Part shown: one piece after another, positions 1-10,243 of the stretch
Position numbering within the stretch: position 1 is the stretch's first letter
Layout of the letters: each line of letters starts with the position of its first letter
Assembly (NCBI GenBank): GCA_949358305.1
Contig: OX442314.1
Span: 49,980,581-50,044,580, forward strand
Source: Strigamia acuminata
Taxonomy: Eukaryota > Arthropoda > Chilopoda > Geophilomorpha > Linotaeniidae
Length of the DNA: 64,000 bases
Reading direction: 5' to 3'
The notes under the pieces: generated by a model
Told to the model about the DNA's origin: nothing
Database searches by the model: none
The model's input: the letters and a program-made list of their open reading frames with translations, nothing else
Translations under genes and position numbers: made by a program

Positions 1-28
1 TAGCAGTTAATACACTGTTGGCGCTCCA

Positions 29-355
29 GGCTCCAGTTGTAAAGACATCGAAAGTATTTGTACAACCACCAGTCATCGCGACCCCGACTGTTATACGACG
101 CCACCGGAAGCCCCAGTTAAGCCGTTTCCATCCTCGGTCCTTACTATCTGGCCCAAACCCAAGTCTCCTGTGTCTAAACCAAAAATGTTATTGGTCACTC
201 CTTTTGTACCACCCCTTGGTTTAACCCAGATTGACACCGCCAAAGCGCAAATCTGGCATTATTTGCCAATGGTAACCGAAGCAGCTCGCAACATCAGTCA
301 GGACCTTGTGACTGCTATGGTCTCTCCCAGTGTAGTCAGGGGACTGAGAACACCT
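29..355 (+). CDS. candidate exon of an unrecognised, proline-rich protein (partial)
   Basis: A reading frame is open from position 11 to 379. An AG at 27-28 (ctccag) could be the acceptor, and a good donor (cctg|gtaagg) lies at about 355. The frame encodes a Pro/Lys/Ser-rich stretch followed by a more hydrophobic segment ending VVRGLRTP. I do not recognise the family and see no signal peptide or known motif. A repeat that also occurs inverted at about 7.55-7.65 kb begins just past the donor, so the exon may abut a mobile element. It could be an exon of the gene whose Tudor-like exons follow at 1.9 kb, but nothing in the sequence links them. Chance opening of the frame is also possible. Confidence 0.3.
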
Positions 356-1881
356 GGTAAGGACGCATACTTCACGTAAAATGACGGAGACTTCCCACAA
401 TATTGGTTGGTTGGCCTTTATTGCGTTGTCTAGGGGTATGGGGAAACCCGTCACCCGCTGCAGTGGTGCCACGAAGGCACACCGCACCGGCAACCGACCC
501 GCCACACACTGGGTGGGAACCCAATGCGTGGCGTGGTCGGTTCGATTTAACATTCGTGTCGTACTTACTTACGACCCACGCGTCCACTCATGGAGGCTGT
601 ACAACGGTGGGAGCCGCCGTACTGAGTATCATCGTGGTGAATGGTGAGGAGTACAGAGTCAAACCGGGACACAGCGTGTCCCTCCCAGATGAACACCTTC
701 TTCTCTCGGGGAGCTAACCCAGAGCACGTCCCTCTCAGGCCGTGCCAGCGCTACTCTCACACACGACCGTCCTGGTCGGTGTCCGGGCTCTCTCTCTCGT
801 GTGCAGACACGTCCTTCTCAGTCCGTGTCTCACACTCTACTCATCTCTCCTCACCACACCATCCACTCCCTCCTCCCCGGGCTAGGTCAATTACCCACAG
901 AGGGGTTGACCTTTGGGGCCGCATTGTGGTGTGTGGCAGTGCCGCAGGTCACCTAGGTGGCCTGGCGGTCACAACCTCAATGCCAAAAAGGATCCCGCAC
1001 ACCAAGTGCCAATAGTAATAATGAAATGGATTCTCGACAAGCGCCAAGTTGAAACTTTCGAAACGCTCCATTTTATCTGGACCCACATCTTGCTCACAGT
1101 TAATTCAGGAGTTGACCCAGAAATACCCTCTACCGAAAAGGTCCATGAAGCGGACTTTAATTCCAAAGCCAGTCTACTTAAAAGTCACCTTCCCATGAAA
1201 AGCTTGAAACCTAAGCGAACCGGGGCAGCAACTTCCTGTTCCTCGACAGATCGGGCAGCGATCATGAACTGAACACCTTGGAACAAGGTTTAGCTGCACT
1301 CCGAGAGTCCCCTACTCCTGATTCAAATTCGCTCGGAGGTCCATTCCATATTGTGATTTAGGAAAGCGAGGATAAACAATCCAAATAGTCGATGTTTCAG
1401 ATCATGTTAGGTGACGGGATTACCTCAGTCACACCAACTAGAAGTAATCACCGTTCAGAATCTTCAGAGAAATGTGCGCAGATCAGTGCGCGCAAAATTG
1501 TTGCCTTTTTTCCCTCAAGTGACGCAAGCTCTATTCAAGTAGCCTTGCAGTGTTGTGCAGTCAGTTTTCAAGCAGAGAAAATCTATTATTTTTTATGCTG
1601 ATGTTGTACTACTAGAAAAAGACTCAAGTACCAAGAACCAGTTTCGTGCTACAAAACTGGATGGACTCCACGGAATGATGAAATGACATCATTGAATATC
1701 AAATGATAAAATTCAACCTGGATCTTGGAACTATTTTTTACCTAGCAACAGTTGTTTACAATATTTCTTCACAAGCCTAATTACTCCCAAAACTGTTCTA
1801 TTACCATAGAAAGAGTTTAATGTTTGATTTATTTTATTCTGCCCATTCATGGCATAAAAACATTTTTGTTTGGTTTTGCAG
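356..1881. other. non-coding stretch with GC-rich repeat island
   Basis: No gene is supported here. About 358-455 matches, inverted, 7,548-7,650 (shared core around ttgtctaggggtatgg). The part from 450 to 1,000 is GC-richer than its surroundings and has CT/GT-rich tracts. Short open frames at about 985-1,340 change frame repeatedly and look like either decayed coding DNA or chance. A roughly 75-bp segment at 1,527-1,605 recurs at 2,551-2,625 in the same orientation (shared core tattcaagtagccttgcag). Confidence 0.5.
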
Positions 1882-2188
1882 GCAGGAATTTTTCATAGGA
1901 ACATGTGCACAGTCAGAGGTTGACAATGACAATGCACGGCACTGCGCCTCTATCATTCAACGGTCGTTGCTTGACCACTACAAAGTGTTATTAGTTGACA
2001 TTGGTCAAGAAACCAAAGTGACCGATCTCAAGGTAATTTAAGACTATTTTATAGATTTATATTTCTTTTTTATTTTTTTGTTGATATTTTTTAAACAATT
2101 TTTAACTTTTTAGATCTGTAAAATTTCCGAAGAATTTTTGGCAATTCCACCATTAGCGTTCTACTGCCGACTTGATTTTTCAATTTAA
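1882..2188 (+). CDS. two Tudor-domain exons with a short GT-AG intron (fragment)
   Basis: Exon a spans 1,882-2,032, after the acceptor ttttgcag. Exon b spans 2,114-2,188, after ttttttag. The intron 2,033-2,113 is 81 bp, begins gtaattt and is in phase 0. The joined peptide reads like an extended Tudor domain: a G-T-C-A start, a KVLLVDIGQET strand with the V-D-x-G turn typical of Tudor, then EEFLAIPPLAFYCRL, which matches the 'lp..f..iP..A..C.L' tail of extended Tudor domains. Such domains bind methyl-arginine in germline/piRNA proteins. A TAA ends exon b at 2,186-2,188 where family members continue, so this is either a 3'-truncated gene or a pseudogene piece. The aromatic-cage residues are not all obvious. 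Confidence 0.55.
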
Positions 2189-3087
2189 GAATCTGCAAGC
2201 ATTCTTTTGCCATTTCAAAAATTTTGGTCATGACCGAAGTGTCTTATTGGTGCACTCCCCATGTCAGTTTGAATTGAATGAGGACAAGATTGGATAAGCC
2301 ACTATTTGTTTCGGATAGGTTTGGATAATTAGTTTATCCTTCGGAAATCTTTTAGATTGGATCAGATTTTTAAATTTTTTTATTATTATGTGTCATGTCA
2401 TCATTAATCATTCAATTTTAAATAAATCCTTTAATTTTCTTTTGAACATATCATAAATTGAAATTTCAAACGACTTGATTCAAGAATAGCTCTAGTGGTT
2501 ATTTATTTTTATTTTATTTTTATAGATGGGAAACACACAGAATTTCATTGGCGCAAACTGTATTCAAGTAGCCTTGCAGTATGCAGTCAGTTCTCAAGCA
2601 CAAAACAGCTATTGCTTTTGATGAATTTAACCACATATAGAGATGGAAGATAGATGTTAAGACTAAAATTTCATGTTTGCGTGTGTGTGTGTGTGAGTGT
2701 GGTGCATTCCAACTGCGAGTACTTGTCTATTTAACCGAATTCCGACTTTTCTCCAACTTGTTTGTTTTCATTCATTTCATTATAAAATTATGTTGTTAGC
2801 TGAGAGTTTAGTTTAGTCAGCATGATTTACGTATTGCATACGAAAATCTTTTGTGTAGAGATAGATTTGACGTGAGCCAGCCTGTATACCGGTAGGCAAA
2901 TTAAAGCGTTATTATTTTTCTTTATTAATTAAGTGTTTTAATAAACATTTCCATTCTTTTCTTGTTACTAAACTTCATTTGTGATGCTCTTTTTATTTTC
3001 TACCTTAAAATCCGCCGGACCACAAAAGAGCACTTTATTTGCCACACATGCGTCGTCAAATCCAAAAATGGTAATTGACGCCACGCG
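2189..3087. other. AT-rich non-coding DNA with a GT microsatellite
   Basis: No coding support. Contents: the second copy of the 75-bp repeat (2,551-2,625), a short GT run at 2,680-2,694, and at 2,750-2,960 a repeat that reappears inverted near 52,900-53,110 (shared core gctggctcacg). Confidence 0.5.
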
Positions 3088-3312
3088 GTGTTTAGGACGA
3101 GTTCCATACCAAATAAAATTTACATAACTTGCATAGACACGGTTAAAGAAGATAATGTTTATATGTTCAAGGCAAAAAGGATTGTAGCGCATTTAGTAAA
3201 CCATCCGATTTTAGCATTCGCTTGTCGATTGTTTAATGTGCCACCAAATGCAGATCCAGAAAATAATTTTCAAGAAACCTATTCCGAAACACAGTTGAAT
3301 GGCTTTCCGTAA
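3088..3312 (+). pseudogene. possible second Tudor-tail fragment
   Basis: A short frame carries AKRIVAHLVNHPILAFACRL followed by NVPPNADP. The hydrophobic-P-x-LAFxCRL pattern resembles the tail of an extended Tudor domain and parallels the PPLAFYCRL motif of the exons at 1.9-2.2 kb. There is no complete domain, no clear flanking splice sites and no proven start codon. The last part (about 3,235-3,360), including its non-coding tail, is repeated at 34,475-34,600, so this piece has been copied. It could be an exon of the upstream gene or a relic. Confidence 0.3.
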
Positions 3313-3461
3313 TATTGCTTTTGTTTTGTGTAGCGTTTTAATTGATAGTGTAATGGCCCAATGTACTAGTATTTCACGTGTATCTCAGTCTTATTTAGAA
3401 TAAATTTTCTGTACTAAGTATTTTGATTAAAAAGAAATGAAATAAAGAGTTTTTAAAAAAA

Positions 3462-4840
3462 GCCATCGTGGCCAAAGCTATTAGCATTGTGAAGAGAATG
3501 CCACTGTTAACTCAACAAGTCTTGTTAATGCCACACTCAAGGAGTAATGTGAGCTTACAATACAAAGTCATATAAATGCCACATTCATGGAGGATGCGGG
3601 CTTACAATACAATGCAAAACAAATATCAAACAAGTGAGGGACGAGTTGACCACACTGAGGGCGACACCATGACGCCCAACCTAGTGGGGGGACGATTTGA
3701 CCACACACGATGGTCACCACGATGACGGACACTGGACAGCCATCCATATGTCAATTTAACATTAACCAGATACACATTACATTATTTTGTAGACTTGGGT
3801 GTAAATAAAATACAGTTTAACTTTTGCCACGCTCAGAGCAAGTCCTTTCAAACCTCACATGGCGCAGTCGACAAAGGCCTAAGGAAAATCCAAAGAAAAA
3901 AAAACCACGACGACCTGAAGTTTATGACGGGCACACGACTGAGGGACACAACACGATAACGAGCAGCGTGACGAAAGGAAAACCACAAGAAGAAAAGGGA
4001 CGAAAGGAAGAAAAAGAATTCGGCTGGATTTGCAACAACAACAAAGCTCACAAAACACACGAAATGTTAAAAATTATTAAGAAAATTGTGGAAAGAAATT
4101 TTCAAATGACCAGAGCTCTCTTCTGGTTTCACTGACACAAGTCATGTGCTCAGTTTATCCAGGGGTGACCACGAGGAGGTAGAGAGTTAGATTTTACACC
4201 CCCGCGAAAAAATCAACCATTGCAAACCGTGAAGAAAACCACGTTAACAAATCACCTGAACAAATTTAAAAATAAAAATTCCAATGTAGGGTTAACAATT
4301 TTTTTTTAAAAAAACAAAATAGGTTTTGAACATAACTGCCAATTTAAAAGGTGAAACGAAAAAAAATCTGAAAAAAGAAAATTTTAATTTTTTTAAAAAA
4401 CTTAAAAATAAAACCACGATTTCCAAACGTTCATAAGATATTTTTCAATAAACATATTTCAATTTGTAGGAATATTTGCTAAATTTGTGTTTGACGTATA
4501 TTGCCGTGTAACCTTCAAAAAATAAGCCTAACAGACTCACGTAGTCCCACCAGTTCCTTAACTCAACATTTTCGAGTCGTTATTAACAATAGCCGCGCCT
4601 TCGTTCTGGAATATTAAAAATCTTTACCGTTTTCATTTAAATACTTCAAATTTTCGTCGAATAATTTAAATTAAATTAGCGGTACCAGAGAGAGAGAGAC
4701 ACCGCACGCTTCCATCTTCGGGTTCAACGTGGATATTGATACGGGGCACACAAGCCGAAAACAAGGGATTTGCTCAAGTGAGAACAAATCTTTATATTGT
4801 ATTAAGGAAGTCCAGAGGGACAATCATGTAATAACTACTG
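3462..4840. repeat. dispersed repeat family A, copy 1 (interrupted)
   Basis: The segments 3,462-3,630 and 4,061-4,840 match 17,640-18,500 at visibly high identity. Shared cores are aatgccacattcatgga, gaccagagctctcttctgg and ccaggggtgaccacg. The interruption at 3,631-4,060 is absent from the 17.6-kb copy and is annotated separately. Partial copies occur at about 49,960-50,330 and 61,081-61,160, and an inverted piece near 59,100. No coding frame is maintained between copies, so this is a non-coding mobile or LTR-derived repeat of unknown class. Confidence 0.75.
3631..4060 (+). mobile_element. LTR plus primer-binding-site fragment inserted in repeat A
   Basis: This 430-bp block interrupts repeat A. 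It starts near a TGAGGG (3,635), contains a polyadenylation-type aataaa, and ends an LTR-like portion with cctcaca at 3,853-3,859. TGGCGCAGTCGACAAAGG follows directly at 3,860-3,877, in the position and form of a retroelement primer-binding site. The downstream leader is purine-rich. Interpretation: a 5' LTR (about 225 bp) and leader of an otherwise lost LTR retrotransposon. The tRNA identity is not assigned and no target duplication was found. Confidence 0.5.
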
Positions 4841-5376
4841 ACGAGAAGTGAACTGTGAGCGGCCTACATACGGTCGTACGAGTCGGATTTGAAACAACCT
4901 ATTAAAGTTTTAGAATTGCAATTAAAGATTGCCAGTGTTTGATATTTTAATTTAGTTAGTTTTAAGTTATTATTAGTTTAAGTTAGTAATAAAATGTCTG
5001 GATCGCTGCAATATTAAAAATGCAAATTTTACTTTTTTTTTATTATTTTTCTTTTTGTGTAAGCGAACCAGTTTTTTCAGAAAAGACAGACATACTCGAA
5101 AAACTAAATTCCAGATTCCAGATTTTTGGATTTTTTTCGCATTGGAAACTACGTTAGAATTCGAAACACACTGACCGTAATATTTGGTATCCCATATTAA
5201 AAATGGCACCAATTATAAAAAAAAAAATGATTTATGCCTTTGTTTCATAAAAAATTTAGATTTTCATTTATCTACACCAAGTGAAACCATGTAAACGTAG
5301 TAATTGATGTTGGAGCGCGCAATCTTTACAGATTACAGACGGGTGACTCATAAAAATAATTTAAAAAAATAAATTA
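4841..5376. other. AT-rich non-coding DNA
   Basis: No gene, RNA or clear repeat boundary seen. Homopolymer-rich stretches produce only short spurious frames. Confidence 0.5.
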
Positions 5377-5433
5377 TCGAACCCGGATCAACTGCTTGGA
5401 AGGCAGCTATGCTGACCATTATACCACCATCGC
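5377..5433 (-). pseudogene. truncated tRNA-Gly (TCC) pseudogene
   Basis: On the minus strand the sequence starts gcgatggtggtataatgg and continues through a D-arm, an anticodon loop with TTCCAA (anticodon TCC) and a stem to the first half of the T-loop (gggttcga). This closely follows animal tRNA-Gly(TCC). After position 5,377 the rest of the T-arm and the 3' acceptor strand are replaced by AT-rich DNA, so a mature tRNA cannot form. It is most likely a 3'-truncated retro-copy or a SINE head. Confidence 0.75.
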
Positions 5434-5540
5434 ATGTTCAGCATTCCTACGTGGGTTTAATTTATGACCAACACAAAAAGAAGCTTAATAATTGCCAAAA
5501 GACGTTGAATTTTCTCATTAAATTGAATTGTAGATTAAAC

Positions 5541-5717
5541 AAAATAATTTTTGCGTCTCCGTTTTGTCAAAGAAAAACGTGTGATTGACGTTGCACCCGA
5601 AAACGTCTTAGCGACATGTAGGAATGTAGTTTCCGTATATAACATAGAGGAGAATGTCGTACATAGTCATTATCATCCAGAGCGATTCGTAGACACTCAA
5701 TCTTTTCATACATTACA
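5541..5717 (+). promoter_or_regulatory. putative TATA promoter and leader of the SR-like gene
   Basis: A TATA-like ccgtatataac lies at 5,633-5,643, about 80 bp before the ATG at 5,718. The block from about 5,600 is conserved at 12,475-12,545 upstream of the broken SR-like copy, where the same TATA-like word is kept. That suggests the promoter was duplicated together with the gene. No experimental start site is known. Confidence 0.45.
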
Positions 5718-6986
5718 ATGTCACGAATTTTTCTCGGTGGATTAGCGCGCGACGTTTGCAACAGAGACATTGAGGATTTCTTGAAGGGATACGAAATCCA
5801 CGAAATTTATCTTCGAATTGGCTTTGCTTTCGTGCAATTGGCGAATAATCGAGACGCCGACGAAGCTGTTTCCCGCTTGAATGGCCGCAACTTGCTCGGT
5901 CAACCGGCATTGGTGCAATACGCCCGAAGTCGTGGAAACGAAAGAGAAAAACCACGCAATTTCGATTCGAGAGTTAGACGTCGATTTAACGATTCCGATC
6001 GTGGTGGACGAGGATTTGGCGAGGGATCACGGAATAACGATGGGCAACGTAGATTCGATTCGAGGGATGGTCGTGGATCGGGCCGGGAGTCACGCAATTT
6101 CGATTCGAGGGATGGACGTGGATTTATTGATTCTAATCGTGGCGAGAATTCAACAAATTATAGTTCTAATCGTGGCGAGGAATCACCGAATTACGATTCT
6201 AGTCGTCGTGGCGAAGGGCAATGCAGATTCGATTCGAGGGATGGACGTGGATTGGGCCAGGAGACGAGTAATTCTGGTCGTGATTTTCGGGAGAAATTCA
6301 GAGTTCACGTGGAGAACTTGGCGGACAGTATCAATTGGCGAGACTTGAAGAATTACATGTCGCAAGCTGCGGAGGTTCTCTACGCGGATGCGCATAAGAT
6401 TCGCAAGAACGAAGGCGTGGTTGAGTTCGCGACCGAGTGGGATCGGGGAAAGGCGATCGAAAGATTCCACAATACCGAATTGCATGGCCGCTATGTGCGA
6501 TTAATCAGACCGGGTGTGCCCAAGAACCGTGACGATTCGAGACCCGTCAGAAATTTCACTCAAACGTCAAACAGATCCAGGTCTCCGATTAAATCGCGTG
6601 TTAAATCGTACCGCCAGAGGTCACCCGTTAAATTGAGATCTCCAAAGAAACGACCTAGACTAGAAGAACCTACTGAATCGGATGTAGTAAGCAAACGACC
6701 CAGACTAGATTCGATCAGTAAACCTACTCAATCTGACGTAGTTCCTGAAGAAAGCACGGCAGGTGCCGTGCAGGAACTCGTTACTGCTAAAGTTGATAAC
6801 GACAAAAAATTGGACGAAGGAATCCACGATGACGAAAAGTTGCAGGACAGTATAGTTTGTGAAAAGTTGCACGACAGCAACGACGATGAAAAGTTGCACG
6901 ACAGCAACAATGACGACGAAGATTTGTATGATGGGATAGACGATGAGGACAAATTGAACGAGAGCAACTTAGACGATTTGGAATGA
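5718..6986 (+). CDS. SR-type splicing factor-like protein, two RRMs, intronless (422 aa)
   Basis: Predicted nuclear RNA-binding protein of the serine/arginine splicing-factor type. RRM1 is at residues 3-71, with an RNP2-like IFLGGL and an RNP1-like GFAFVQLA. Residues 72-190 are a repetitive Arg/Gly/Asp/Ser linker with recurring SRDGRG and NFDSR units. A second RRM at about 193-265 has INWRDLKNYM where SRSF pseudo-RRMs carry the SWQDLKD signature, so an SRSF4/5/6-like (B52-like) origin is likely. Residues 280-345 are basic with SRSP/SPVK/SPKK sites, a short divergent RS region. Residues 355-422 form an unusual acidic repeat tail (DDEKLHDSN type). The frame has no intron although such genes are normally spliced, so it may be an expressed retrogene. 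An aataaa at 7,134-7,139 could serve as the poly(A) signal. A broken second copy lies at 12.4-12.8 kb. Confidence 0.8.
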   Translation: MSRIFLGGLARDVCNRDIEDFLKGYEIHEIYLRIGFAFVQLANNRDADEAVSRLNGRNLLGQPALVQYARSRGNEREKPRNFDSRVRRRFNDSDRGGRGFGEGSRNNDGQRRFDSRDGRGSGRESRNFDSRDGRGFIDSNRGENSTNYSSNRGEESPNYDSSRRGEGQCRFDSRDGRGLGQETSNSGRDFREKFRVHVENLADSINWRDLKNYMSQAAEVLYADAHKIRKNEGVVEFATEWDRGKAIERFHNTELHGRYVRLIRPGVPKNRDDSRPVRNFTQTSNRSRSPIKSRVKSYRQRSPVKLRSPKKRPRLEEPTESDVVSKRPRLDSISKPTQSDVVPEESTAGAVQELVTAKVDNDKKLDEGIHDDEKLQDSIVCEKLHDSNDDEKLHDSNNDDEDLYDGIDDEDKLNESNLDDLE

Positions 6987-7783
6987 ATGATTAAACGATA
7001 TTTCGATCTTAGAATTTGTTTTTTAGTTTTATTTTCTGGCTGTAAAACATAAAATGAAAATTTGGAACTCGATTTAAAATAATTATTGATTTTTGTCTGT
7101 CCTAATTTATTGATTCATTTGTAAATTAAACCGAATAAACTGTTTTGTCATGTTTCATATTTAACCAACTTGTATTCATCTTCTAGACACATTTTTGGCC
7201 ATAGTTTGAGTTAGTGTTTTATTTAATATTAAATTCCCGGATCGCAGCAAACCTCCATAGAAGAAAATCAGATTAAACAGTAAAAGTATGAAATTAAAAT
7301 AACTTGTGTAGCCTATATCATTCCTGTCCAAGCGTAGTTGACTGACTGGTGAGCAAATATACTCAAACCCACCATAAGAGTGGCCTATTTCCATTAGCCC
7401 AGCCAATCACTTCTTATTAAAATTACAAAAACTACCTTTTCGAAGTTTGTAGGATTTTGTCTTTTCACTCTCTTGTAATTTAGTGAATGTGAATGTGACT
7501 ACGATGCGAATGTTATGTTTAACCGACCTCATCACCCACGGGGCTCACCCCCGATGTGTGATGGGGAGCGACGGGATTCCCCATACCCCTAGACAACAAT
7601 ATTAAAGGCCAACAACCAATAATAGGGAGTCTTTGTAGTTATTACGTGAGTATGCGTCCCACACCAATCAGTCCCGTGATTGCTCTGGTGAAGACAATAT
7701 CAGTCACAAAAGTTAACCAGGTGCGACGTGTTTTTTTTTCACGGTTTAGTCCAATTTTACCGTTGTTTTAACGTTTGTTTTAG
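6987..7783. other. 3' flank of SR-like gene and dispersed repeat
   Basis: This holds the SR-like 3' UTR with aataaa at 7,134-7,139, AT-rich DNA, and at 7,548-7,690 the inverted copy of the repeat seen at about 358-455 (core ccatacccctagacaac). No gene is supported. Confidence 0.5.
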
Positions 7784-7912
7784 GTGAATAAGGAAAATGC
7801 TCATCCAGTACCCTATGAAGAATTTTACATAAGAGAAATAACGCACAAAATTTACGTTCTGTGGCCCGGACTATTGGGCTTAGGCATGTTGCTCCACGTC
7901 ATGGAAACGTGA
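7784..7912 (+). other. exon-like open segment, unrecognised
   Basis: After a good acceptor (cgtttgttttag at 7,772-7,783) a frame encodes NKENAHPVPYEEFYIREITH and a few further residues. It then runs into a hairpin-forming repeat and stops at a TGA near 7,912. The peptide looks protein-like, but I cannot assign a family. A second exon-like piece lies at 8,282-8,383. Confidence 0.25.
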
Positions 7913-8012
7913 CCCGAACACATGCCTAAGCGCAGCTGTCCATGTTGCGCTTAGGCATGTTACGCCACGACATGCGTTCCGTATTTCTAAGCGCAACATT
8001 GCGCTTAGACAT
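7878..8012. repeat. cluster of alternating inverted GCTTAGGCATGTT words
   Basis: The word gcttaggcatgt at 7,878-7,889 is followed by its complement acatgcctaagc at 7,920-7,931. It occurs again at 7,949-7,960 (gcttaggcatgt, within gcgcttaggcatgtt at 7,947-7,961), then in inverse as ctaagcgcaac at 7,987-7,997, and once more as gcgcttagacat at 8,001-8,012. The arms can pair into several alternative hairpins. Function unknown; it could be the tip of a foldback element. Confidence 0.6.
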
Positions 8013-8188
8013 CTACCAGGCACAACATGCACTGTTTGCTGATCAAATTCGCAATAAATGTGAATTTTTGTTTTACGTATTTAATTTTTATTTTTGTTTG
8101 AAATTATTTCATTTGATTTTGTTGATTTTTTTTCATAAATATGACTGCTACTTTGATATTAAAAACCCATTGATTGTGCAAGTCTTCA

Positions 8189-8247
8189 AAATTATGTTAT
8201 TTTAATTATGTTATTTTAATTATGTTATTTTAATTGTTATTTTAATT
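8189..8247. repeat. short tandem repeat, about 15-bp unit
   Basis: The unit attatgttattttaa is repeated about 3.5 times before ttttaatttcag. It is a simple AT-rich tandem array with no coding meaning. Confidence 0.8.
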
Positions 8248-8281
8248 TCAGATGTACAAGTGAGGGGGGAATGTGAAATGA

Positions 8282-8383
8282 ATGACAATTCCCACAACCC
8301 AGGAATTACAACTAGATTTCAACAACGCTAACAGCGTGGATGTTGTGGCATCTTGTCCGGGTTATGGAAACTTAATTTCTTTT
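8282..8383 (+). other. exon-like open segment with strong donor, unrecognised
   Basis: ATG at 8,282 opens a 34-codon frame (start MTIPTTQELQLDF) ending at a strong donor, ttttgtaagttt. The next acceptor (tatttttag, about 8,442) would add only SDLG before a stop. It could be a terminal piece of a gene with the 7,784 segment, or chance. No family recognised. Confidence 0.2.
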
Positions 8384-8442
8384 GTAAGTTTTATTTATTC
8401 ATCTATTTACTAAGTTTTAGGTGATATTTATTTATTTTTAGT

Positions 8443-9796
8443 CCGATCTTGGTTAGTTGCAGGGAACCCGACGAAACATAATTCGTCTTGCATCTGGATC
8501 TAGTGAAACGTCCATTTTCTACATGTTATTTCTGTTTTTAATAATAATGTATTCCTTGTATAAAAATTAATTAATAAAACATGTTTTCGAATATTTTTTT
8601 TATTTCTAATCAATTCAGCAAAGTAGACTAAAAACATCAAATCATGTACAAGTACATGTACATGGGAACACCAACTTTGCAAAACTTCAGTTACATAGCT
8701 TATACCAGCATGCCGGTAAGACAGTAAAGTGAAAATGCCAGTATGCAGTAAGTGAAAAAGATGTTTTTTGTTGTTTTTTTTAATTGAAAGAGCCCTGATG
8801 AATAATTAAGTTTGAATTTGGGCCTGAAATTTGAGTTTTCTTGATATTCTGAAGATTATTTCTAAATTTTGGATAAATTTATTGAAATTTAGGCCAATTT
8901 CCTACATTTTGAACATCTGAAAACACTTTTAAAGCTTGTTTTGGTTCAATTATCATTGTAGCCTATATTTACCAAATGCTGATATTATCAAATAAATACC
9001 AAATAATTTATGGACAAAAAAGAAACTTTCAGCTTAAGAAAATGCATCAAATTTTTACACCATCAAATACTAAATTCCGAATGCTTTATGACCGAGTATA
9101 AACATTATTATTTATAAGTGTTTAAGTCTTTATAAGCATTGCGGTGGCCGGTGGTCACCAAATAAGTTGCAAAATTATTAAATTGTGTTTTTTATTATCA
9201 TTTGTGCGACAAGGCAGAATTATTTCTGGATTTAATTTATTTTGTATTTTTTATGTTTGTCTGGCTGGTAAAAATAGTAAAATTGAAGCTATGTGGGTGG
9301 TTGCCAGGGCAACCAACCTGCAAGCTTGCGGATGACAGGAAATGCTTCCTGTCACAAGGAAAAAATCTTCAGTCTGAAACTGGCTACTGATTGGAATACA
9401 CCACAACAAAACAGTCCCTGAACAAAGTCAAAATTCATTATGTAGTTTGTGGTTTCCCAGCCAATTCGGACTCATTTTCATGCAACAGAGATAGAATGGA
9501 TTGCCATATTGTTTTGTTTTGAGTTTAGTGTTTATTATTTGATTTAAGTTTTGTATTTATAATTTAAACTTGGTTTGATTAATCTTAAGTTGGTGCAAAA
9601 TTAAGATGTTTAACTTTTGAATAAATAAATTATGATTATACTACAGTCAAAATAAATGTTGCTGAGTTAAGGCTTGTCTAATTTCTAAACATTAGTTCAG
9701 TACTTTTAAAGAATAAAAATATAAAGAACTGCCGCCAGGTTACTCCTCCTAATCAGTGCTAAGAACAGACCAGATCTCCAGCCTAATTTCTACTAA
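8443..9796. other. non-coding DNA with dispersed repeat D and a short duplicated word
   Basis: No gene supported. At 9,285-9,395 lies a roughly 110-bp repeat (core gtgggtggttgccagggc) that recurs at 34,180-34,300. The word block gctttatgaccgagt...aaacattattatttataag at 9,085-9,122 recurs at 11,310-11,350. Confidence 0.5.
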
Positions 9797-10010
9797 GCCC
9801 GGGTGGCCGAGCGGGCCTGCCGCACGAAGTCGTGAACCGAGAGTTCGCTCCCCTCTGATCAACTTTGCTTTAACAGTTTAACGGGAGGAAACCCAGTTTA
9901 CTTGTTTGATGACAGAGCTGAAATAAGTCAGTTCTGTTTCTGCCTTGAAAGCATGCTCATCTCTTGGTCTACTGGGACCGGCTCCTTTAGCCAGAGCCCA
10001 TTTACCAAAA
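9797..10010 (+). mobile_element. tRNA-derived SINE
   Basis: The head resembles a tRNA gene. It has an A-box tggccgagcgg at 9,804-9,814 and a B-box-like gagttcgctcc at 9,841-9,851, preceded by gcccggg, and it cannot fold as a complete tRNA. An unrelated roughly 150-bp body follows, as in SINEs transcribed by RNA polymerase III. The A-box form (GGCCGAG) points to a Ser/Leu-type tRNA ancestor. The right boundary near 10,010 is estimated; no clean poly(A) tail or target duplication was identified. Confidence 0.55.
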
Positions 10011-10243
10011 CTTAGAATGTTTGATTATGATTATGAATTGTCTCTTATGTTAACTTTGATTTTCCCCTTTCAGCTTTGATTTAGGTTTATGATTTAATTA
10101 TGAATTGAGTTTATTATTAAGGAAGGAAAAACAGTTGGCTGGATCAGCACCAGCAGGATGGAATGGACATGTTGTCTGGTTGAGGAAGAGGACAGACCGA
10201 CCTTTCGATTAAGGAAGCTGAGATTCGGAAGAAGAAACGAAAG

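Noticed and set aside
641-1272. Overlapping 119-124-codon plus-strand frames at 0.6-1.3 kb
   Set aside because: GC-rich CT-repeat DNA that opens frames by composition; no splice borders or family resemblance.
2680-2694. GT microsatellite as a functional element
   Set aside because: Short simple repeat; noted only within the surrounding stretch.
5377-5433. Functional tRNA-Gly gene
   Set aside because: The T-arm and 3' acceptor strand are missing, so it cannot form a mature tRNA.
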